Part shown: positions 9,438-17,007 of the stretch, piece after piece
Layout of the letters: every line of letters begins with the position of its first letter
Position numbering within the stretch: the first letter of the stretch is position 1
Assembly: GCA_944321715.1 (NCBI GenBank)
Contig: CALUMJ010000004.1
Coordinates: forward strand, 47,456-111,455
Source: an uncultured Muribaculaceae bacterium
GTDB lineage: Bacteria; Bacteroidota; Bacteroidia; Bacteroidales; Muribaculaceae
DNA: 64,000 nucleotides
Direction of reading: 5' to 3'
Notes under the pieces: model-generated
Told to the model about the DNA's origin: nothing
Seen by the model: only the letters and a program-made list of their open reading frames with translations
Databases searched by the model: none
Position numbers and translations under genes: made by a program

Positions 9438-10901
9438 TTACAATCCTTTGCCTGTCACAACCGTCCAAATGGTGTAAATCATTATTTTCATATCGGTTGC
9501 GAATGAAATATTTTCAATATAGATTAGGTCGTACCGCATTCGTTCCACCATGCTTTCGATGCTCGATGCGTAGCCATATTTTACCATTCCGAATGATGTG
9601 ATGCCTGGACGCACCTGTTGCAGCAATATGTATTGCGGTGCGCGTTCGATTATCTGGTCGATGAAATATTGCCTTTCGGGGCGCGGCCCCACGAGGGCCA
9701 TGTCGCCGCGCAGCACATTCCAGAATTGGGGCAACTCGTCGATGCGGTATTTGCGCATTATGTGTCCGACTGGCGTGATGCGCTTGTCATCGATTGATGT
9801 CAATTGAGGCTGTCCGCCCTGCTCGGCATCAACCACCATGGTGCGGAACTTGTATATTGTAAATGGCTTGCCATGCAAGCCTATGCGTTGCTGCTTGAAT
9901 ATCACAGGGCCTTTGCTTGTCGTTTTTATGACAATAGCTATTATTGCCAGAAATGGAAGCAACAGCAGCAGTGCCACTGTCGAAATCACCATGTCGGACG
10001 CGCGTTTCAGGTTGGTTTCGCACTCTGTCATGTTGCTCGACGAGATGTCGATGAGCGGAGTGCCATACACGGTGTCCAAGCGTCCGCGCGAAAGGAACAC
10101 GTCGGTTTCGTTCGACAATAATTTTATGGGAATGTTTAACGGGTACAGATGGTTGAGTGTGTGCAGCACGTTGTCGATTCCATTGCTTTGTGGCACCACG
10201 ATTAGGTCGGTTATGCCTAATTGTCGGCATACGTTTTCAATCTTGTCGAACTCATACACGGGCTTCCCTCCGATTTGGTCCGGGGCTATATTGCTGCCGA
10301 GGTTGTTGACGAATCCCGCCACTTTGTAGCCAAGCCTGGGCTTCAGGCTGTCGAGCTCGTCGGCAAATTTGATGGCATTGTCATTGCAGCCGATGATGAG
10401 TGTGGGAAATTCGATTAGCGACCGTGCGATGCGGCGTTTCTCGCTCAGGGTGATTGCGAGGCGAATGGGGTAGATGAATACGAGCAAGATTGCCCACAGG
10501 GCCAATAATATCTCGTAGTTGCGGTAATGGTCGATGACGGCATCGTTAATCAATGCCACAAAGTACACCAGCATCATGCACACAAATGTGGACATGAACG
10601 ATGTGGTGGCTTCTTGCAGCAGCGACTTGCGATGCACGTTGTTGTAATATCCCGACAGCCAGTATATGCCCATCATTGCCACAGGGAAACACACTTGCCC
10701 CACCATTACCATGTCGGCTGACAGGAATGAGCCGAGTGTGCCGAAGCCTTGCAACGCGATTATGTCGCGCTGCAGGTGGTAACGCACAACGTTATATATG
10801 GCCATGGCGACGTTCGACATTACGAAGTCGCCGATTTGGTAGGCCATGCGTTGTGTGCGTGTGTTGTTTGTCGCCGTCGCTGTTCCCACGGTGTGGTTCA
10901 T
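9438..10901 (-). CDS. Polyprenyl-phosphate sugar-1-phosphate transferase (WcaJ/initiating glycosyltransferase type)
   Basis: 487 residues. An N-terminal half with about four membrane helices leads into a Rossmann-like central part (GCNDNAIKFADEL, about 180-195). The C-terminal catalytic domain has FKQQRIGLHGKPFTIYKFRTM, the conserved RKYRIDELPQFWNVLRGDM and LVGPRPERQYF (split here for length). It is expected to transfer a hexose-1-phosphate from a UDP-sugar to undecaprenyl phosphate, starting a capsule or exopolysaccharide repeat unit. It overlaps tsaC by four bases (ATGA). No other polysaccharide gene is adjacent, so the glycan it starts must be encoded elsewhere. Confidence 0.92.
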   Translation of the reverse strand: MNHTVGTATATNNTRTQRMAYQIGDFVMSNVAMAIYNVVRYHLQRDIIALQGFGTLGSFLSADMVMVGQVCFPVAMMGIYWLSGYYNNVHRKSLLQEATTSFMSTFVCMMLVYFVALINDAVIDHYRNYEILLALWAILLVFIYPIRLAITLSEKRRIARSLIEFPTLIIGCNDNAIKFADELDSLKPRLGYKVAGFVNNLGSNIAPDQIGGKPVYEFDKIENVCRQLGITDLIVVPQSNGIDNVLHTLNHLYPLNIPIKLLSNETDVFLSRGRLDTVYGTPLIDISSSNMTECETNLKRASDMVISTVALLLLLPFLAIIAIVIKTTSKGPVIFKQQRIGLHGKPFTIYKFRTMVVDAEQGGQPQLTSIDDKRITPVGHIMRKYRIDELPQFWNVLRGDMALVGPRPERQYFIDQIIERAPQYILLQQVRPGITSFGMVKYGYASSIESMVERMRYDLIYIENISFATDMKIMIYTIWTVVTGKGL

Positions 10902-11467
10902 TCCCTTATTATGCTTATTGTACCATCGGTTTTCAGCTTTATGATGCTTGACGGGCGATGCGGTGTCTTGTCGTCTTGGCGGTATTGGGCTATGTAGTCA
11001 ACGCCTTGCTTGATGGCATCGTCGATTTCGTCGAAGAATGGGGCAGGTTTCTTGCCGCTGATATTAGCCGATGTCGATACCACGGGGCGGTTCAAGCGGC
11101 GGCACAATTCGCGGGAAAATGGTTCGTTGCTGACACGGATGCCTATGCTGCCGTCGGCTCCGATGAGGTTGGCAGCAAGGTTGCGGGCATTGTCATATAT
11201 TATAGTCAGAGGTTTATCTGCGACTTCCACCAATTGGTAGGCAATTTCAGGCACTTCGTCAACGATGCGTTCTATTCGAGCCATGTCGTCAACGAGTACC
11301 AGCATGGCCTTGTTGTCGGCACGTTGCTTCAATTGATATATCCGTTTTACAGCATCGGCGTTGGTGGCATCGCAGCCTATGCCCCACACGGTGTCGGTGG
11401 GGTATAGTATTATGCCACCGCGTTTCATCACCTCGACGCATTTTTTTACATCTTCTTCAAAAACCAT
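10898..11467 (-). CDS. tsaC: L-threonylcarbamoyladenylate synthase (Sua5/YrdC family)
   Basis: 189 residues, all one YrdC-type domain. GGIILYPTDTVWGIGCDA near the N-terminus, KQRADNKAMLVLVDD, and RPVVSTSANISGKKPA are the family blocks for ATP and threonine binding. It makes the threonylcarbamoyl-AMP used for tRNA t6A37. The short form lacks the C-terminal Sua5 domain, hence TsaC type. The partner TsaE is also in this window (52794-53237), far away, as is common. It heads the leftward operon that ends with fmt. Confidence 0.92.
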   Translation of the reverse strand: MVFEEDVKKCVEVMKRGGIILYPTDTVWGIGCDATNADAVKRIYQLKQRADNKAMLVLVDDMARIERIVDEVPEIAYQLVEVADKPLTIIYDNARNLAANLIGADGSIGIRVSNEPFSRELCRRLNRPVVSTSANISGKKPAPFFDEIDDAIKQGVDYIAQYRQDDKTPHRPSSIIKLKTDGTISIIRE

Positions 11468-11551
11468 AGTTTTAAGTATAAACGATGTGACAACGTTGTA
11501 ATATGGCGGTATTCAGGCGCATAAGCGATGCGCAACATATTTCCGCAATCA

Positions 11552-11584
11552 CAAAGATAAGCATTTTTCCCATTATATGCGAAA
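11552..11584 (-). promoter_or_regulatory. Probable promoter of the tsaC-fmt operon
   Basis: On the minus strand the -7 box TATCTTTG (11559-11552) fits TAnnTTTG, with a poorer -33 (TTTCG) 20 nt further upstream. It leaves a leader near 80 nt before the tsaC ATG. Confidence 0.45.
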
Positions 11585-11760
11585 AAACGCGTGGCTACGA
11601 CATCAAATGTAAGAATGCCGCAGTGAAACAGTTCTTGTGCGAAAAAGGCCTGAGATTTGTCGGTAAATTAAGGAACTGCCACAACTTCAAATAAAACAAA
11701 CTTGGGGGCGGGTTGCTGCCCATGATGTCGCATAAATGAATGAGCTGGTGGCGGCACGGT

Positions 11761-11809
11761 TAATTTTGTGCGGACGGAGGTGTATTATGTGCGCACTTTT
11801 GTAACTTTG
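11761..11809 (+). promoter_or_regulatory. Two tandem -7-like boxes before the ABC-F gene
   Basis: TAATTTTG (11761-11768) and TAACTTTG (11802-11809) both match TAnnTTTG upstream of the ATG at 11837; neither has a clear TTTG -33. The rest of the 369-nt gap 11468-11836 holds no gene that I can support. Confidence 0.4.
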
Positions 11810-11836
11810 CAGTCGTAAAATCTATGACTACGGGCT

Positions 11837-13702
11837 ATGAACAGCATATTGCAGATTGAGGAAATCACAAAGTCGTTTGGCGACAGGGTCTTGTTTGCCG
11901 ATGTCACATTGGGCATTGGCGAAGGTGAAAAGATTGGGCTTATTGCTAAAAACGGGGCCGGGAAATCGACCCTGTTGAAAATATTGGCTGGCAAGGAAGC
12001 GGCCGACAGCGGAAGGGTGGTGATGCGTGGCGGTGTGCGCATGGGCTACCTTGAACAAGAACCAGTCATGAACCCCGATGCCGCAGTGATTGACACTTTC
12101 CTCGATGATGGCAGCGAACGTGCCGCGGTGATAAAGGAGTATGAACGTGCCGTGGCAATGGGCGATGCCGTGGTGCTGGCCGAAGCGATGTCGAAGATGG
12201 ATGCCCTCGACTTGTGGGGCTATGAAAACGACTTCAAGCAAATACTTGCCCAACTGCACATTATGGACTATTACCAGCGCGTGGGTGAATTATCGGGCGG
12301 GCAGTTGAAGCGTGTGGCATTGGCAAAGGTGATTATCGACAAGCCCGACTTGCTGCTGCTCGACGAACCGACCAACCACTTAGACGTGGACGTAATCGAG
12401 TGGCTTGAGGGGTACTTGTCGCACTCGCGCATGACGCTTTTGATGGTGACGCACGACCGCTATTTTCTTGACCGTGTGTGCAACAAGATTGTGGAAATCG
12501 ACGGCAGTGCACTGTACAAATATGACGGGAATTACTCATATTACCTTGAAAAAAGACAGGAGCGGATAGATGCCGAAAATGCCGACGTGGCCCGTGCCAA
12601 GAACTTGTTGCGTACCGAATTGGAATGGATGCGCCGACAGCCACAAGCCCGTGGCGGCAAGGCTCGTTACCGCATCAATGCCTTCTATGAGTTGGAAAAG
12701 CGAGCGCAGTCTGTGCGCGCCGACCGTGACGTAGAGCTCGATGTAAAGGCTTCGTACATAGGTTCCAAGATTTTTGTTGCACACGATGTGTGCAAGAGGT
12801 TTGGCGACAAGGTAATCCTCAACGGGCTGAATTACACATTTGCCCGTTACGAGAAGTTGGGCATTGTGGGCGACAACGGGGTAGGCAAGTCAACGTTTAT
12901 AAAATGCCTGTTGGGGCGCGAACCGCTCGACAGCGGTTATTTCGAGGTGGGCGAAACGGTTGAATTTGGCTATTACAGCCAAGAGGGAATCAAGTTTGAC
13001 GAAAGCAAGAAAGTAATCGATGCGGTGAGCGAGATTGCCGAATATGTGCGGTTTGACGAGAAAACGGCCTATACGGCATCGCAATTCCTGCAATTATTCT
13101 TGTTCTCGCCAGCCGACCAGCAGAAATTCATTTTCAAGTTGAGCGGCGGGGAGAAACGTCGCCTGTACTTAGCCACGGTGCTGATGCGCAAGCCTAATTT
13201 CTTGATACTCGATGAGCCGACCAACGACTTAGACATAAAGACGCTCGAAGTGCTCGAAAATTACCTTGCCGGCTTCAAGGGGTGCGTGATAATAGTGTCG
13301 CACGACCGCTTTTTCATGGACCGCACTGTTGACCACTTGTTTGTTTTCGAGGGCGGTGGCGTTATCCGCGACTTCCCGGGTAATTACAGCGACTACCGTG
13401 CGGCACGCGAGGAGGAAAAACGCATTGAGGCTGCCCGGCAAAAGGAGGTTGCCAAGCCGCAAGTGGCACAGCAGCCGCGGCCAAGCAATCCCAACAAGAT
13501 GACGTTCAAGGAACGCAAGGAGTTTGAGGCATTAGACAGCGAAATCGCCCAGCTCACTGCCGAGAAGGAGGCATTAGATGTACTATTCAACAGCGGCGAA
13601 GTAATCCCCGACATTGCCGAACGCTCAAATCGCTACAACGAGCTGTGCCGCCTGCTCGACGAGAAAGAGTTGCGCTGGCTCGAACTCAGCGAAAAGTCAT
13701 AA
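11837..13702 (+). CDS. ABC-F ATPase (Uup/EttA-like, ribosome-associated)
   Basis: 621 residues with two ABC cassettes and no membrane part. Cassette 1 has Walker A AKNGAGKST, signature LSGGQLKR and Walker B LLLLDEPTNHLD. Cassette 2 has GDNGVGKST, LSGGEKRR and LILDEPTNDLD. Between them lies the charged linker region (about 240-300) and at the C-terminus a coiled coil (about 555-621, FKERKEFEALDSEIAQL), the Uup arrangement. ABC-F proteins act on the ribosome E site or on DNA intermediates; some give antibiotic resistance, but nothing here singles out such a role. The C-terminal coiled coil favours Uup over EttA. Confidence 0.92.
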   Translation: MNSILQIEEITKSFGDRVLFADVTLGIGEGEKIGLIAKNGAGKSTLLKILAGKEAADSGRVVMRGGVRMGYLEQEPVMNPDAAVIDTFLDDGSERAAVIKEYERAVAMGDAVVLAEAMSKMDALDLWGYENDFKQILAQLHIMDYYQRVGELSGGQLKRVALAKVIIDKPDLLLLDEPTNHLDVDVIEWLEGYLSHSRMTLLMVTHDRYFLDRVCNKIVEIDGSALYKYDGNYSYYLEKRQERIDAENADVARAKNLLRTELEWMRRQPQARGGKARYRINAFYELEKRAQSVRADRDVELDVKASYIGSKIFVAHDVCKRFGDKVILNGLNYTFARYEKLGIVGDNGVGKSTFIKCLLGREPLDSGYFEVGETVEFGYYSQEGIKFDESKKVIDAVSEIAEYVRFDEKTAYTASQFLQLFLFSPADQQKFIFKLSGGEKRRLYLATVLMRKPNFLILDEPTNDLDIKTLEVLENYLAGFKGCVIIVSHDRFFMDRTVDHLFVFEGGGVIRDFPGNYSDYRAAREEEKRIEAARQKEVAKPQVAQQPRPSNPNKMTFKERKEFEALDSEIAQLTAEKEALDVLFNSGEVIPDIAERSNRYNELCRLLDEKELRWLELSEKS

Positions 13703-13921
13703 CCAAACTACCTATTTATGCCTCATAAATCGTATAGTGTTAAAATGTGCGATATGGCCTGAACACCTGAGATTTTTCGGGGTTCGTCAATTCTTGCTTG
13801 CCATGAAATTATTTATGAATGTTGGCAATGCCAAGGCAAGCAAGAACGCCTTAATTGGGTTGTTGATGGTGTTAATGATTTGATAAACAAGAATTTATGG
13901 AGTAAACACTGTTCAAAATCT
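13703..13921. other. Non-coding stretch between the ABC-F gene and the peptide locus
   Basis: No convincing gene, terminator or promoter. A 26-codon frame at 13803-13883 starts MKLFMNVGNAKASKNAL but has no recognisable relatives or upstream signal, and I do not call it. Confidence 0.4.
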
Positions 13922-14035
13922 ATCCGTTTCCTTGCAAGAAACGGACGGTCGTGTATCAATCTAATATTCAATATCTTAAGACTGTTTATTCATTATTTTG
14001 ATAGGCAACAAAAATCTTTTTTCTACATTACAAGA

Positions 14036-14075
14036 AAAAAGTATAATACTTTTTCTTATGGTTCAATACTTTTTC
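14036..14075. promoter_or_regulatory. Operator-like half-sites in front of the peptide locus
   Basis: ATACTTTTTC occurs twice as a direct repeat 20 bp apart (14046-14055 and 14066-14075). The first copy is also half of a near-perfect palindrome, AAAAAGTAT-a-ATACTTTTT (14036-14054). The spacing of two helical turns across the -33 region is what a dimeric regulator would contact. Inference only. Confidence 0.4.
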
Positions 14076-14084
14076 ATACATTTG
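14052..14084 (+). promoter_or_regulatory. Promoter driving the peptide locus
   Basis: A perfect -7 box TACATTTG (14077-14084) is preceded after 21 nt by TTTC (14052-14055), three of four bases of the -33 box. Transcription would begin near 14091, inside the right inverted repeat, about 100 nt before the precursor ATG. Confidence 0.55.
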
Positions 14085-14190
14085 CATTATAGCCATCCGT
14101 TTCTTGCAAGGAAACGGATGGAAATTAAATCCACACTGGCGGAATCCGAAAAGCCCTAATAGAGTAGGAAGTAATTCAATATCAGAAGAT

Positions 14191-14310
14191 ATGAAAACTC
14201 TTAATTTCCAAGTGGTAGCTGCTGCTCAGAATGTAAACTCAATGTTTGAGTACAGCAACTTTAGCGAGAGTGGACCGTGTGATATGTGCTGGGGAGACCT
14301 AAGCCTTTAA
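14191..14310 (+). CDS. Candidate RiPP precursor peptide, 39 residues
   Basis: A short frame starting MKTLNFQVVAAAQ and ending SGPCDMCWGDLSL. It sits directly in front of five radical-SAM enzymes, the normal place for a precursor. The first 27 residues would be the leader and the tail GPCDMCWGDLSL the core. The tail holds two Cys (30 and 33), Trp34 and two Asp (31 and 36), all plausible targets for thioether formation or methylthiolation. There is no Gly-Gly leader site and no secretion signal. The frame is open back to an ATG at 14104, but the ATG at 14191 is preceded by AGGAAG and gives a natural leader, so I prefer it. I recognise no family for it. Confidence 0.7.
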   Translation: MKTLNFQVVAAAQNVNSMFEYSNFSESGPCDMCWGDLSL

Positions 14311-14317
14311 GCCGGAG

Positions 14318-14360
14318 GGACGAGGTTAAATGGAGCTACTGTTTTCCTCGTCCATTTTCT
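14318..14360 (+). terminator. Attenuator-like hairpin between precursor and first enzyme
   Basis: An 8-bp perfect stem, GGACGAGG (14318-14325) with CCTCGTCC (14346-14353), has a 20-nt loop and is followed by ATTTTCT. It begins 7 nt after the precursor stop and ends before the next start. Such a leaky terminator or RNA-stabilising hairpin commonly keeps precursor mRNA above enzyme mRNA. Confidence 0.55.
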
Positions 14361-14380
14361 AAAACATATTCTTGCAGACT

Positions 14381-15685
14381 ATGTATTGGTCAAAATATAA
14401 TATATTATCAAAATCAGAAAAATACGATTATCTTTTGTTCAACACGATGTCGTTGGCGTTTATTCGGATTGGCAAAGATGATATTGGAACATGGTTGGAA
14501 CTCAAAGATACCCCGGATGCATATAAGAACTTCAGCAATTATGCCTTTTTACTAAAAGCGCATATAATAGTAGAGAACCAAGAAGACGATTTTAATGTAT
14601 ATCTTGCCGACATCCTGAAAAACAGGTACAACCCTGTTGACATGGCGCTAACGATTCTGCCGACACGTGGCTGCAACTTTGGGTGTATTTATTGTTATGA
14701 GCAGGACCGCCCCATGATAAATATGGATGAGCAAACCGAAAGGGCAATATTGGCTTTTGTAAAATCCAACAAGCATCTGAAACGCCTTAGCGTTGTGTGG
14801 TATGGAGGTGAGCCTCTTATTAATTTCCATTCGATAGAAAGGTTGTCCAAGGCATTCCTCGCTATGGGCATCGAGTACTCGGCAAAGATGGTTACAAATG
14901 GATACTTGCTGACAAGCGAAATTGCGGAAAAATTGGAAACGCTCGCTATCCGCAATATACAAATTACACTTGATGGCCCGGAGGCGGTCCACAACAAACG
15001 GCGGATGCTTCTGGGAGGGCAACCTACCTATCGTCGCATAATGGAGAATCTGAAATATCTTCTAAGTGTCAACGGAACCATTACGGTTGATGTACGCACA
15101 AATGTGGATAGGCGCAATATGGCTGAGTACAACACTTTTTATCGGCAGTTTAAAGCTGAAGTAAACGACCCTCGCATAAATCTTTACCCAGGCTTTGTGT
15201 CCGACCTTTTGTCTTCGGAATGCGTATCGGCGGAATACAATATCAGTGCAGGGGGATATAAAGCTCAATTCGCACTTGACATATTCAACAACTACGGCAT
15301 AGAGATAAAATCGTTTTTGCCTAAATATAGGCGCCATAGTTGTGTCGCAAGCAAGTATTGGGCATTTGTCATAGGCCCCGAAGGCGAACTCTACAAATGT
15401 TGGCGTATGGTAGGAAACAAGCAACAAGAAATAGGGAACGTAAATACAGGTGCCATGGACATGGCCAAATTTTCACGCTACCTTGTCGGGGCCGATTATA
15501 CGCAAGACAGGAAATGCCTTGACTGCGAATTTGTCACACTTTGTGGTGGCGGTTGCCCATTAGTGCGTATGCGCAACAAATACGAAGGAACGAATATAAA
15601 TCACTGCTGCCCCGAAAAGTCGAGTATGGAGAAACTGATGGAAATGCGGTATGAAATGTTCTTGAAGCAGCAGCGTGCAATGTGA
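14381..15685 (+). CDS. Radical SAM/SPASM peptide maturase 1
   Basis: 434 residues from the ATG at 14381 (an in-frame TTG lies at 14372). The N-terminus MYWSKYNILSKSEKYDYLLF is of the kind seen at the start of many SPASM peptide maturases. The radical-SAM cluster motif is C98-x3-C102-x2-C105 in RGCNFGCIYCYEQ. GGEPL near residue 147 is the SAM-binding GGE motif. The C-terminal SPASM region holds further Cys for auxiliary Fe-S clusters (HSCVASKYW, YKCW, CLDCEFVTLCGGGCPLV, HCCPE). Relatives install thioether or C-C crosslinks on peptides; the reaction here is unknown. The most likely substrate is the 39-mer just upstream. Its stop overlaps the next start (TGATG). Confidence 0.9.
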   Translation: MYWSKYNILSKSEKYDYLLFNTMSLAFIRIGKDDIGTWLELKDTPDAYKNFSNYAFLLKAHIIVENQEDDFNVYLADILKNRYNPVDMALTILPTRGCNFGCIYCYEQDRPMINMDEQTERAILAFVKSNKHLKRLSVVWYGGEPLINFHSIERLSKAFLAMGIEYSAKMVTNGYLLTSEIAEKLETLAIRNIQITLDGPEAVHNKRRMLLGGQPTYRRIMENLKYLLSVNGTITVDVRTNVDRRNMAEYNTFYRQFKAEVNDPRINLYPGFVSDLLSSECVSAEYNISAGGYKAQFALDIFNNYGIEIKSFLPKYRRHSCVASKYWAFVIGPEGELYKCWRMVGNKQQEIGNVNTGAMDMAKFSRYLVGADYTQDRKCLDCEFVTLCGGGCPLVRMRNKYEGTNINHCCPEKSSMEKLMEMRYEMFLKQQRAM

Positions 15686-17007
15686 TGAAGAAAGTATATA
15701 TCGAGACATACGGGTGTAGGATGAACCTTTGTGACAGCGAGATTATCCTCGGTATATTGTCGGGGCATGGATATGGATATACTGGTGTCTTGGCCGATGC
15801 CGATTGTGTAATTCTCAATGGTTGTTCAGTCCGTGAAATTGGCCATACAAAGGTATTTGAGCGTATTGCGGAGCTTGAAAAAACTCTTGCGTCACACGTT
15901 ATACTCATTATTGCAGGGTGCGTATCCACGCAACTTGATGATTCTTTTTTTGCTGCCTATCCGCGTGTGCAACTTGTCATACACTCTACGGCTTATAAGC
16001 ATATTTTCGAGGCAATAGGAGCACTTGCCCGAAACCAATCAACGCATCTTATTGTAACTGGTGACAACAATGATGAAATATACGACCGGCAGTTGCCTTT
16101 GCGATTATTGGAAGATAATGTTACGGCGGCGGTCACAATAATGAAAGGTTGCGACTTTTATTGTAGCTACTGCATAGAACCATACACGCGAGGCGGACGG
16201 ACAAACCGCAGTTACGAAGGGATTATGGCAGAGATTGCCGACATACGAGATAAAGGTTATCGAGAAATCACCCTTTTCGGGCATATTGTGGATTTATGGG
16301 AAGGTGAACATGACGGGGGGCCCAAGAATTTCGCCCAGCTGTTGTCCGACATAGCAGAAGCCTGTCCCGAGCAGCGCATAAAGTTTATATCATCGCATCC
16401 CTTGACTTTTACCGACCAAATGGCCGATGTGATGGCGAGGCACAAAAATATCATGAGGGTTGCCCATCTTCCGGTACAATCGGGGTCGAATGAGGTTCTG
16501 CGCAGGATGAACCGGAAATATACGGCAGCCCAGTTTGTTGAACGCATTTATGCGATAAAAGAGATAGTACCAGATATAAACATTGTCACAGACATTATGG
16601 TGGGCTTTCCCGGTGAAAAGGAAAAAGATTTTGAAGCGACGCTTAAGTTACTTGATACAATACGTCTGACCGATATCAATGTATTTAAGTTTTCGATGCG
16701 AAAAGGAACACCGACGCACAAGAAGTATAGCGATGATGTGCCCCCCTATGTAAAAGAAGAGCGGCGGCGCAAGGTATATTCCTTGGTTGAAAAAATCCGT
16801 AACGAGGCGGCTCGTAACCTTGTAGGAACGACGCAACGTGTAGTGGCGGAATCCCGATATAAGGAGTCCCGTTGGTGGAGTGGGCGGGATATGTGCCACA
16901 GGACAATTTATTTTGTTCCAAAACAGGGGATGGCTATAGGGGAACAGTGCGATATTGTGGTTCGAGGTGTTGAAGACGGCAAATTGTATGGAGAATTGTG
17001 CTTATGA
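15685..17007 (+). CDS. MiaB-type radical SAM methylthiotransferase homologue (enzyme 1 of 3)
   Basis: 440 residues starting MKKVYIETYGCRMN. The N-terminal MTTase domain has three Cys in TYGCRMN, LNGCSVRE and AGCVSTQ for the auxiliary 4Fe-4S cluster. The radical-SAM motif is C156-x3-C160-x2-C163 (KGCDFYCSYC). LPVQSGSNEVLRRMNRKYT is the family block, and the last 60 residues form a TRAM-like domain. MiaB methylthiolates i6A37 of tRNA. Placement inside this operon, one base behind a SPASM maturase, argues for a peptide rather than a tRNA substrate; that is inference. The start uses the TGATG overlap. It ends in an ATGA overlap with the next gene. Confidence 0.88.
   Translation: MKKVYIETYGCRMNLCDSEIILGILSGHGYGYTGVLADADCVILNGCSVREIGHTKVFERIAELEKTLASHVILIIAGCVSTQLDDSFFAAYPRVQLVIHSTAYKHIFEAIGALARNQSTHLIVTGDNNDEIYDRQLPLRLLEDNVTAAVTIMKGCDFYCSYCIEPYTRGGRTNRSYEGIMAEIADIRDKGYREITLFGHIVDLWEGEHDGGPKNFAQLLSDIAEACPEQRIKFISSHPLTFTDQMADVMARHKNIMRVAHLPVQSGSNEVLRRMNRKYTAAQFVERIYAIKEIVPDINIVTDIMVGFPGEKEKDFEATLKLLDTIRLTDINVFKFSMRKGTPTHKKYSDDVPPYVKEERRRKVYSLVEKIRNEAARNLVGTTQRVVAESRYKESRWWSGRDMCHRTIYFVPKQGMAIGEQCDIVVRGVEDGKLYGELCL

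Larger units (their letters stand above)
13922..14119. repeat. Candidate invertible promoter segment flanked by 24-bp inverted repeats
   Basis: The left repeat (13922-13945) and right repeat (14096-14119) are identical over 24 bp in opposite orientation. Read inward, each is A-TCCGTTTC-cttgcaa-GAAACGGA: two 8-bp arms around a 7-nt asymmetric spacer, the architecture of a tyrosine-recombinase crossover site. The two spacers point in opposite directions, as needed for inversion rather than excision. The 150 bp between them contain the -7 box that faces the precursor gene. Bacteroidales are known for invertible promoters of this layout. No recombinase gene is in the window, so it would act in trans. 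The alternative is a pair of plain hairpins or regulator sites. Confidence 0.6.

Noticed and set aside
13922-14119. The two hairpins read as ordinary terminators
   Set aside because: Neither is followed by a T-run, and their 24-bp identity in inverted orientation is not explained by termination.
14104-14190. Longer start for the precursor peptide at 14104
   Set aside because: This ATG overlaps neither a ribosome-binding site nor a plausible leader, and would begin inside the right inverted repeat.
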